A stretch of DNA of 64,000 nt from Helichrysum umbraculigerum (lineage: Eukaryota; Streptophyta; Magnoliopsida; Asterales; Asteraceae): the NCBI GenBank assembly GCA_949592205.1, contig CATIUR010000001.1, positions 243,152,250 to 243,216,249 of the forward strand, given 5' to 3'. Shown piece by piece: positions 49,001 to 58,948 of this stretch (its first letter is position 1; every line of letters begins with the position of its first letter). The notes beneath the pieces were generated by a model. It was not told the DNA's origin and searched no databases. It saw only the letters and a program-made list of their open reading frames with translations. The translations under genes were made by a program, and so were the position numbers.

Positions 49001-49533
49001 GGAATGAAATTAGACTTGCTATCAATCACTCCTCAAGTGCTGCAAAGGAAGAAGTTTTGATTGAGATTGACAGATTGTTCAAGAAAATGGTGGATCTACA
49101 GCTACTTAGACCAGAAGACACTGTCATATTTGGTGAAGAGATAGTGCAGCCACCAAGTCCAAGGTATAGGGTAGGTACCAACAGAATTATCAGAGTCCCA
49201 AACACCAGCAAACTGAATCTATCAATTCCTGATGGAGTGCCAAGGGTTGAGGGCACTGAAGTTACTGAAGGTGAGAAAGGGATTGTTTACAGGGACTTCA
49301 ATGGAAAGCTGTGTTTCCAAAGAGAATCAGAACTTGAAAAGATAGATCATGAGCAACTTGTACATCTCATCAGAATAGTCAGCGTGCTTCCTAAGAACTC
49401 AATTATGAGAAAAGCAATCATGGAAGAAGGGCTTGCTAGACAGTACAGATTCCTGCCATCCAGTGACAAATATGAGTTACAGAGTGAGTTGGGCATCGTA
49501 AAAGAAGAAGAAGTTTGGGGGTGTTTAAATTGA
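46073..49533 (+). pseudogene. Element C accessory ORF, C-terminal part (low-complexity and coiled-coil protein)
   Basis: Continues the ORF broken by element D. A run of C residues at 46111-46122 shifts the frame. From about 46123 to 49533 a single frame holds, with only three stops (TGA at 47689, TAG at 48067, TAG at 48235). Order of regions: Ser/Thr/Pro/Gln-rich (to about 47030); predicted coiled coil (LTEDREILTGKLTDLTNKV); acidic Asp run (about 47785-47820); Thr-rich; charged coiled coil (KIKERQKHEREMLLKFQAEL); then a more ordered C-terminus (about 48840-49533). No enzymatic motif recognised. With the N-terminal part the ancestral protein would be roughly 1,400 residues. Function unknown; structural, nuclear or envelope-like roles are all open. 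Confidence 0.6.
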
Positions 49534-49732
49534 AGCTTGTAATAGATTAGGTTTATTGTAACTAAATTTACTTTATGATATACAGTTCAATGAAACCTAA
49601 TATTGTTTTTGAGAAAACCAAAGTGCAAAACTCAGATCATATCAAAAGAATCCAAAAAGAAAGATGAATGGATCACAAGTATAAAGTCACTGAATGTTTA
49701 AATTCTTAAACACTGACTATAAACTTTCACAG
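49534..49732 (+). other. 3' flank of the accessory ORF in element C
   Basis: Short A/T-rich stretch up to the target duplication CACAG (49728-49732) of solo LTR F. Confidence 0.6.
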
Positions 49733-50052
49733 TGTAACACCCCCAAATTTATTGTTTAGCGGAAGCACGTTTTGGGTGTTACGAATCAATAATCACAGCA
49801 CAAAGATATATAATGAACGACCACTACATGCGTCGTTTTGGACTTGTATTGATAAAACAAAAGTTTACATCAAAAAATATTGTTTACATTAGCTCAGCTT
49901 GAAATTGAGAGATTTAAGTACATAATTAATCTATACAAAATATAATAATGCAGCTAAATCTCTGATTGTTTGCATGATGACTCGAGCTAATTGATCCTTA
50001 CTTGAGCAGTCCAACCTACTGCTGGTCACCTGTGATACATGCTAAAATTGGT

Positions 50053-50065
50053 CAGCGAAACGCTG
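50053..50065 (-). promoter_or_regulatory. Conserved LTR hairpin (solo LTR F)
   Basis: CAGCG-TTT-CGCTG on the minus strand. It is preceded by CTCAC and followed about 25 nt later by ATCACAG-GTG. Same layout as in LTRs A, B and E but with a different stem sequence. Confidence 0.5.
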
Positions 50066-51149
50066 GTGAGCTCACAGGTTTGTATGTTAACACATATGTT
50101 TGTATGAACCGCAAGATTTATAATTGCATTTATAAAGCAATTAAGCAAAATAAAAGTTATACAGCCATGAGCACATAGTCTGAGCTTAACTTGAGTTGTC
50201 AGGCCCACTTAAGGAAACCTAACTTGAAATGCCTCCTACGAGTGTCTAATCCACACTCGTCTTCCCAAATGCTAATACATCCGTTTGACCTGTTAGTGCG
50301 TGCTAACCCGGATGAGGATTGTCAATCCTATATGATATCATATACTAACATTCACGCTACTACGTATTACCAGACTATGCTATGGAGGGCTTTAAATTGA
50401 TTAGCTTGAAACTCATGTAGTATTTGATTTGATTTGTACTTGCGTTCAACTTGTAAAACATAACGAGCAATAATATCACACCCCTGATTGAAAAGCAGTA
50501 AAATAGGGGCCATGAGACTCACCTGAGTCTTGAAGTGTTTAGATAAATAAACTTGATTTGGCTTGACTTGTATTGACGTCCGAAGACTTGTAACCTGAAG
50601 GTGTCCATGACACGCGATGGTTATTAATTGTTTAGGTATCTCGAAAGGCTACCTTTGTAATTGTTTGTCCAAATTACCCCGATTTGGTTGATTGACTTGT
50701 CCAAATTACTAAGATTTGGTTGATTGAATTGTATGTTTGAAAACGTGTACGACCCGTTGGTGATTAATTGTAATAATAGTCTTGACGTTATCTCATTGAT
50801 TTCGAAGCGTTATACTTGAAAAACAATTTCCATCATGTTTGAAAAGTTGTATCGTATAAGCGTTTTGAAGTTGTACAAGTTTGACACTTGGTGAGAAATG
50901 TGCTTACGGAATCTAAGTACGGGGGTCCGGGGGCAGCGCCCTTGGTTAGCGGGGTTCCAGGGGTGGCAACCCCTAGCGGGGTCCAAGGGGCTGGCCCCTG
51001 GCTGGGGTCGAGATGCCAGGTCAGCTCGAAAAATTTTTATTTCTATTAAATTGCTTTGGTGAAAAACGCATCTGGACTTGAATTTGTGTGAAATCAAGTG
51101 ATAAATTTTGAGTCTCGACACTTAGTAAAAATCTGAGTTTTCTGTGTTT

Positions 51150-51425
51150 TGCGACACAATATGCGACACCTAAATTTGTCATGCGACACAAGGGTTGTGT
51201 CGCATAGGAATGCGACACAATATCTATACGACACAAGGGTTGTGTCGCATAGATTCGAGATGCTGATTCAACAGCGACATAGAGGTTGTGTCGCATGGTA
51301 TTTGCGACATAAGGTACGACACAATATTGTGTCGCATAGGATACGACACAACTGAGTTTTTACGACACAAAATACGACACAAGGGGTTTTATGCGACACA
51401 ACCTGCGACACAAGGCTTGTGTCGC
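51150..51425 (+). repeat. Array of TGCGACACA / TGTGTCGCA words
   Basis: More than a dozen copies of a 9-11 bp word in both orientations, many facing each other as short hairpins (for example around the CAAGGGTTGTGT junctions). Confined to solo LTR F. Short frames through it are artefacts. Confidence 0.85.
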
Positions 51426-52395
51426 AAAGATGAACACCAAAACAGAACCCAGCGACTGTCGAAGATTTTCGACCCAAAACTCAAATCTAACCCATTTTAA
51501 GCTATAAATTCGTGTTTTACTTGTTTAATAAGCATATAAATACTTAAATAACCCAATAATATGTAAAAATAAGTTAAAACGAAAAGTTTCGAGAATTTGT
51601 CGGAACTTACAAAGTGGCGAAACGAAGATCCGGAAAGGTAGAAATGTAGATCGTTGCGTGGTGATTCCGTTTTTGTAAAAATCTTGATGATTTGGTAATG
51701 TTTTGTGGGTTTATTTTGATGATTTGTGAGGTGGTGTGGGTTTGTAATTTTAGAGAGAAAAAGAATGAAGGAGAGAGGTGATGATGGTGATTATGGAGGA
51801 AATGGGGAGGGAATCCCCCATTTTGGGCAGATTTTCGGTGGGGTCCACTGTGTGGGCTTCACCAATTTAATTTCATGCGTTCGTGCCCCGTGCGGTGTTC
51901 GTTTTCCCGATCATTTAAAACGTTTAATTAATTATTTTATACGTTTTAAAAATACGAATATTTTTGTCAAAGTATTTTACCAAATACTTAATAATTGCGT
52001 TATAAAATAAATAGTTAACTGGTTTTGTTTGTTTGCGTGTTTATTATTTTAATCGCGTAACCATTTATTGTATGATTCGAAATGGATACTAAATATTATA
52101 AAAATAATATTTTTGGATATAATTGTGTTATAAAATAATGTTTATATTATTTAATTAAATTGTTCACCAACGTCCGTATTAACCGAAACCGAATTACATT
52201 CGATTTGAAACTCGTACGATTTAATCAAATCGTATACTTGTATATATTCAATAATATATAAAATTGATACACTAATTAGCCTAACACAGAACTAATTACA
52301 TGTATTAAAATTTGATTAGTCACTAATTTCTAGTCCTAATTTGATGGGTGTCACACACAGCAACAAGTTTGTCTAGGGAGCTTCAATCACAATCA

Positions 52396-52408
52396 TTTAG
52401 GGGGAGAT
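52396..52408 (+). promoter_or_regulatory. Polypurine tract of element C
   Basis: TTTAGGGGGAGAT directly before the 3' LTR, the plus-strand priming site expected of an LTR retrotransposon. Confidence 0.85.
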
Positions 52409-53461
52409 TGTTGAGTCACTGGTCGCTGACCACGATGAAGTCACTGGTCGCTGAATAACTCAACTATACACTACTTATTGAAGAAATGGATTGTATCGAA
52501 GCTGCTGTTGCTAATGATAGGTTTCGCTGATCGTCATTCATTCTGTTCGATATTCTGAGGAAGATTTAACGCTCAACTTGGTGTGTCGCTGATCAACATC
52601 AGCGAGAGCATTACTTCTTCAAATCAATAAAGGCAAAAGTCACTGCCAGAATAACAGCTAGTCACTAAAGATCTTCTGTTCAATTCATTGTACAAGAGCA
52701 TGTTAGCTCGCAGTGAGTGAGGAGGATTGCTGCATCTTCAGTGACTATTCAATAAAGCCTCTCAATTATCTAGTACTAAAAAGTACTGTACTTATCTATA
52801 CATCAGCAAGAGTGTTCCAGTTCGAAGTATGTCTGAAAGATTACGTGGCAGCAAGTGATTGGTTTAAAGGTAACGAGATATTTGCGGTAACAGAATTGGG
52901 ACCCGCAGAATGTCGGTTTATCAGAGATCAGGGCCAATCAAGCAGCGACACGTGTCCTTCCAAGATCCTATTTTGTAGGCGATATTTTAGGAACTCTTGT
53001 AGTATAAATAGTTCAGTATTTTGTACTATTGAGGCTAGTCGTCATATGCACCGTTCTTCTGTTTGTCAGAGAACTAGTTTGTCTAGGTGTATATTAAGAC
53101 TCAGCGAGGTTAACTATCAGCGTGTATGTCCACTGTAGTTAATACTCTTCATTGTAATAATTTAGCTAAGTGTTTGAATTGGATTAACTTTGGTTAATCC
53201 ATTCCGCATTCAACACTTCGTGAATTTAATCAATACAATTCACTTTCAGCTACTATTACTTGTCGTTCTTTGATTCTGTTATATCTTTAATCTGTTATTT
53301 CAATACCGTCATACTCTGTTATAGATAATCAATTTAAAACAAACTGAAACACTTGGTAAAATCTGAAATTGTTTTAAATTGTATTCAACCCCCCCTTCTA
53401 CAATTAAACTTTACACTTTGAGATTCCAAATCACTAACTAATAGTGATTACGGGACTATCA
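52409..53461 (+). repeat. Element C 3' LTR
   Basis: Matches 21138-22188 with about 11 substitutions and a few indels counted by eye. Has the same G-box (52949-52954) and TATA box (53003-53010). Confidence 0.92.
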
Positions 53462-55761
53462 ATATGTTCCCACTTCCACTCTGGAATTTCTAACTGTTTC
53501 AATGACCCATACGGTTTCTGGTGTTCAGCTTTAACCTGAGCACAAATATGACACGAACTAACAAACTGTGCAATATCGGTTTTCATCGTGGGCCACCAAT
53601 ACAAGGGTTTCAAGTCATTATACATTTGGGTACTACCGGGATGAACAGATAAACGTGACTTATGGGCTTCAGTCAAAATCATATCCCGAATACCACCAAT
53701 CAGAGGAATCCAAACCCGAGACTAGAAAGTCTTCAATCCTCTAGAATCATCAACTAACAAATCTTTTCTTTTCAACATGACCTCTGACTTTAGATTAGGA
53801 TCTAATAAAGCTTCTAACTGTGCATCTTTAATTTTATCCACTAAGTCAGAAGAAACATCAACTTTCAAATAATAAATGCGATCAGAAGTACCTTTTCGGC
53901 TTAACGCATCAGCAACCACGTTTGCCTTTCCTGGATGGTAACGAATTTCACAATCATAATCTTTGATTAGTTCTAACCACCGTCTCTGACGCATATTCAG
54001 TTCTTTCTGAGAAAACATGTACTGAAGACTCTTATGATCTGTACAGATTATACACTTTGTACCATAAAGATAATGTCTCCAGATTTTCAGTGCAAACACA
54101 ACAGCTGCCAGTTCTAAATCATGGGTAGGGTAATTTCTTTCATGCGGTTTCAATTGCCTAGAAGCATAAACAATAACTCTGTCTCTCTGCATAAGAACAC
54201 CACCCAAACCAGCATAGGACGCATCACAATAAACAATAAAGTCATCTGAGCCATCTGGCAAAGCTAACACAGGTGCCTGACACAATAACTGCTTTAAGGT
54301 CTGAAAAGCTATCTCCTGTGACTCATCCCACTGAAACTTAATATCTTTTCTTGCCAATTTGGTTAACGGACCAGCAATCTTTGAAAAATCTTTAATGAAT
54401 TTTCTATAATATCCAGCTAGTCCAAGAAAACTTTTGATTTCAGAAGGATTCTTTGAAACATTCCAATTCATAACAGCTTCAATTTTAGCAGGATCAACTT
54501 TGACACCATCACTACAGATAATATGACCCAGAAACTGTACTTCCTGAATCCAGAACTCACATTTAGAAAATTTGGCATACAAGTGTTCTCTTTTCAATGT
54601 TTCTAACACTATTTTCAAATGCATTTCATGTTCTGATTCAGATTTAGAATATACTAGAATATCGTCGACAAACACAATAACAAATTTATCGAGAAAAGGC
54701 CGACAAACACGGTTCATCAAATCCATAAAAACTGCTGGAGCATTAGTCAAACCAAAAGGCATAACCAGGAATTCAAAATGACCATACCTGGTTCGAAAAG
54801 CAGTTTTAGGAATATCCTGTTCACGAACACGAACTTGATGATAACCTGATCTCAAGTCAATTTTAGAATAGAATGAAGATCCCTGCAACTGATCAAACAA
54901 ATCGTCTATGCGAGGCAGTGGATATTTATTCTTCACTGTCCGTTTATTCAGTTCCCTATAATCAATACACATTCGAAAAGACCCATCTTTCTTTTTCACA
55001 AACAAAACTGGGGCACCCCAAGGAGAGGAACTAGGTCTAATGAATCATTTATCCAATAACTCCTGTATCTGATTCATCATTTCCTGTATTTCAGAAGGAG
55101 CTAATCTATAGGGAGCTTTAGCTACAGGCGACGAGCCAGGAACAAGATCAATCTGATATTCAACTTCCCTAACCGGTGGTAAACCAGGCAGTTCATCGTG
55201 AAACACTTCTGGATATTCAAAAACAACCGGAACATTAGAAATGGATTTCTTTTCTAATTTCACATCAATCACATAAGCCAGGTAAGACTCACAGCCTTTA
55301 GACAACGACTTTCTAGCTTTCATCATAGAAATCAGAGGTATACACTCACCATCCCTTTCTCCTCGAGCCACAACATATGACTCTTCAGAAATTGGGATTT
55401 TAATCAGCTTATGGTGGCAATCTATACTAGCTTTAAACTGACTCAACCAATCCATGCCAACAATCACATCAAAACTTGGAATCGGCATTAACAGAAATGA
55501 AATTGGAAAAGTCTGACCATCTATCTCAATATTAGCTCCAGTCACCGAGGTGGTAACTGGAACTAACTTGCCACTAACAATCTCTACTTCTGAGGGCTTA
55601 GTTATCACAGTAGGAATCAATTTCAACTTATCACAGAAACACACAGATATAAAAGAGCAGTTTGCTCCTGAATCAAATAAAACACGTGCTGGTACAGAGT
55701 TTATAAGAAAAGTACCAGTAATCACATCATCTGTGTGGACAGCCTCATCGACTGTCATCTG
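53462..55761 (-). pseudogene. Element B pol, proximal part: protease, RT, RNase H and integrase zinc finger
   Basis: Minus strand. The aspartic protease has VLFDSGANCSFIS (about 55670). A stop at 55045 falls just before the RT (FVKKKDGSFRMCIDYRELN; catalytic FVDDILVYS near 54660). RNase H follows (YCDASYAGLGGVLM, then CTDHKSLQYMF). A stop at 53722 comes before the integrase HHCC finger (HKSRLSVHPG, then CHICAQVK). The frame is cut at WKWEH by element C and resumes at 21137. Two stops make this pol non-functional. Confidence 0.92.
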
Positions 55762-56965
55762 AAAGGCCCTACTCGTAGCTAGCGGAGGATTCTTCCGCTT
55801 TTGCCCGGAAGATGACGAACTCCCGACCGAAACCGAACCCTGTTTCCCCGCCTCTGGACACTGACCAACACGATGCCCTTCTTTCTTACAATGTCAGCAC
55901 TCATAATTAGGAAACTTGCAATTCTTAAACTCATGACCAAGCTCACCACATTTAACACATTTATTTGTCTGAGGTGTACACGGCCCAGTATGCTTAGACC
56001 TGCAAGTACTACACCAGTTGGAACTATCAGAAGAAACACTTTTACTGCCACTGCTTTTCTGGCCCTATCGGTTACCCTGCCACCTTTGTTTCCCTTTTCC
56101 TGAAGATTCATTTCTGGATTTCTGATCGGATCTATCCTTAGCTGGAAAAACTGAACCTCTCATATCACTATCAACTGAACGTGCGAGGTTAAAGGCTTGA
56201 GATAAAGTACCTGCTAATCTCACAGTGGTACGATAATTAGAAGATAATGCATCAACAAACTGTTCAATTTTCGTTTTCTCATCCGGGACCCACTGTTGAA
56301 CAAATCTCAACTTCTCGGTACTGGGTTATTAACTCATCCATGGTCATTTTATCAGTCAATTGCAAATTTACAAACTCTCGTCTGATCCGAGCCATTTCAA
56401 AATCTGAACAATACTGATTACGAACCGCTTGATGAAATTCAGACCACTGAATAGATTCATTTTGTTGCTGGGTCAAATGGCCGGTAATGGAATCCCACCA
56501 GACCATTGCATCATCCTTAAGACACTGTACTGCATATGGAACTTTAAACTTTTCCTCACAACAAGTCACTTCAAACTTTCTTTCAATGTTTCTCAACCAA
56601 TTTAAAGTAACAGTCGGATTAGGACTACCAGAGTATTCAGGAGGTTTACTGGCCATAAAAGTCTTGAAAGAACATGTCTTATTTGTCTGAGGTGAGGGAA
56701 TAGTACCAAATGGATAGATAGGTTTTTGAAACCGTTGTTGAGATGACGCGGCTTCAGTTTGTCTTTTGAATTCTCTAAGGGAAATCAATTCATCTTCCAT
56801 TTCGTGCATATAGTCATCTTGATTTGATTCTTCACCAACACGAGCAGAAGTACCATCATGAGCCGGTGGTTCACTCTGTATGTGCAAAGGAGGAGCATCG
56901 GTTCTTGAGGCATTGTTAGGGTTGGCGGTCGTTTGCTCGTTATCTGCCATATCTGTTTTCACCAC
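55762..56965 (-). pseudogene. Element B gag with CCHC knuckles, frameshifted
   Basis: Minus strand. It starts at 56965 with an unstructured N-terminus. The gag core follows (FMASKPPEYSGSPNPT, WLRNIERKFEV, MVWWDSITGH). A frameshift near 56290-56310 changes frame, then FVQQWVPDEKTKIEQFVDAL continues. Stops at 56065 and 55894 interrupt the C-terminal part. That part carries CVKCGELGHEFKNC and a second, degenerate knuckle, and is in frame with the protease. Confidence 0.88.
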
Positions 56966-57108
56966 AACAACTCAACAATTGTTAATCGTTAGCACCTAAC
57001 TACTTACAATTCATAACCAATGCTAAATCCCATACCAGGAATGTTTGACAAAACATGCTTCAGAATTGGGGTTGAACACTTTACAATGCTCAATTAACCC
57101 AAAGCTAT

Positions 57109-57122
57109 GCTCTGATTCCAAC
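57109..57122 (-). promoter_or_regulatory. Primer binding site of element B
   Basis: Minus-strand TTGGAATCAGAGC just inside the 5' LTR. It is one base different from the canonical methionine-tRNA complement TTGGTATCAGAGC found in elements C and E. Confidence 0.75.
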
Positions 57123-57123
57123 T

Positions 57124-58943
57124 TATAACACCCCTCTTTCTTAGTCATAATATTCTATTATTTTACTCGGAAGCGTATGAATTTAAAACATATTTATATA
57201 CTGTACATTAATATAATGTACATAAACAGTTACATGTTCCAAACATATCAAATTAAAACTGTTTAGAAACTACACAAGCCGGGGTATTATATTTTACAAA
57301 ACTAGGTTTATAACAAAACCATATCAGAGTTCACAAGCTGTCAAACTTTCCTTGCAAAGCATCCACTTCCTGATCACCCACATAACAAACATAATCTGCA
57401 GGAAGTTAAAATGAGGGATTAGCACGAAGCTAAGTGAATGAATTTATCACACACAATCCAACTTAGCATAACAATCTGTTTACAGCAATTAAACGTAAAC
57501 ACATTTCTATTTCAATTTTAATGAGGATCGATGGCTCTGGAGATATCATAATACCCGGGGATTCTCCAAGAACACTTAACGTCAATCTGTATGGCCATTA
57601 CAGAATAGACCGATAACTATTGGTTATTAAACTCATACACAGGTCTCAAACACAACAGATGAATCAAAACCTGTGTAATTCACATAATAACCAAAAATCC
57701 AACTACAAGTTGACCTCAATAACAGATACACATAGAATCACATATCACGTAGATTCATAAACAATAACACAGACTAAACAGTCTTATAATCAATCTACGT
57801 TTACTTGTCGCAACCAAACGGTTACAACTAAATCGAAAGGTGAGTTCTAAATCCACTCACCAATACTTTGGTCTTCACAAACTCAGATTCCAAGTATCAC
57901 TTATCTTTTGGAGGATCTGAGAATCAAGAATCAAATATAAGTTAGTAACAGTATTCACAAACTCATAACTTATACTTGAATATAACATATTTTAACATTT
58001 ATAAACACATTTGCTAGATATATTAACAAACCTAACAAATAACATAATACATTAGTGATTCAATGAAGTTTGTTAAAAGAAATCATATTCTTTGCATTTT
58101 GGTGGAATTCGCAGGATTCCCAATGAATCCGCCGGATTCAAGGGTTGTTTCAGACTCAAATTTGGACCAGGGTTCTCCAAACGAATCCGGTTGATGAATC
58201 CGCCGGATTTAAACCCATTTGACCGGATTCCCTACCCCATTGACCTGATGAATCCGCCGGATTCAATAGGAATCCGCCGGATTCCTTTGCATTTGTAGTT
58301 CGTACAGAGCATACCCAGAAACCCCAACCAGCACGAACCAAACTTAAAATTTTCTCAACTTTCAGATACTAAAACAATTTTTGAGTAGCAATATAACTTC
58401 AATTAACCTCAGTAACATCAAACAACATCAATTAACATCACATATCTATGAATTTAATCCAAGAATTCATAATCCAAATTCAAAAGATTTATTAAACATA
58501 AATACTTACAAATTCAAAGATATGGAGATGATAATGATGATGATTAGCTCAAGATTTCAGTTCCAAAAGTTTGATTGTTGATTTAATTTTGAAGAGTTCT
58601 TGTGTCTAGGTTCTAGTTTTAGGTTTTAGAATGAAATGATCAACTTTCCATTTTAGGAAAGTTTATAGGTCGGCCAAAATATTTCACCGACCCGTATCCA
58701 CTTAAAACTAGTCCCCTTTCAATCTATTGTCTAGAACCTAGAAACCATTTTGCGAGAAACTTATTTTATTTTACCGTTAACTAAGGTAATTTAAAACGAC
58801 TAATATTTCACTAGTCACAATAAGTTCTGGGACTTATTTAACTAAGTTTCTCAATTAAACAATTAATACCAAGTAATTTCTAAAACAATTAAATACGCGA
58901 TTAAAATAATAGAAATTACCAGACCGGTACTAAGGATGTTACA
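57124..58943 (-). repeat. Element B 5' LTR
   Basis: Partner of 18223-20042, with the same palindromic word array (about 58098-58285) and hairpin (57419-57433). Confidence 0.93.
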
Positions 58944-58948
58944 ATATT

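Larger units (their letters stand above)
49733..52355 (-). mobile_element. Solo LTR F (gypsy type)
   Basis: 2,623 bp, + strand TGTAACACCCCC to GGGTGTCACA, flanked by CACAG at 49728-49732 and 52356-52360. By analogy with B and E it is on the minus strand. It contains the conserved hairpin (50053-50065), an unusually GC-rich block (about 50925-51012) and an array of TGCGACACA / TGTGTCGCA words (about 51150-51425). No internal region remains. Confidence 0.9.
21138..53461 (+). mobile_element. Element C: copia-type LTR retrotransposon without pol
   Basis: LTRs are 21138-22188 and 52409-53461 (TGTTGAGTCACTGG to GGGACTATCA). TSD ATATG is at 21133-21137 and 53462-53466, inside the integrase gene of element B. 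A methionine-tRNA-type primer site follows the 5' LTR and a purine tract precedes the 3' LTR. Removing nested D and F gives about 9.8 kb. Coding is gag (22237-24541) and a large accessory ORF (25363 to 49533). No protease, integrase, RT or RNase H is seen. It may be a SIRE-like derivative (inference). By eye the LTRs show about 11 substitutions and a few indels. Confidence 0.9.
18223..58943 (-). mobile_element. Element B: Ty3/gypsy chromovirus interrupted by element C
   Basis: Minus-strand LTR retrotransposon. Both LTRs are 1,820 bp (18223-20042 and 57124-58943). The duplication ATATT is at 18218-18222 and 58944-58948. Removing the nested element C (21138-53461 and one TSD copy) gives an ancestral length of about 8.4 kb. 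The order gag, protease, RT, RNase H, integrase, chromodomain places it in the chromoviruses (Tekay/Del-like, inference). gag has a frameshift and pol has several stops, so it is inactive. By eye the LTRs differ at roughly 25 places. Confidence 0.93.

Noticed and set aside
51149..51500. Regular short repeats resembling a CRISPR array
   Set aside because: Words of 9-11 bp occur in both orientations with irregular spacing, inside a plant LTR. No repeat-spacer order and no cas genes.
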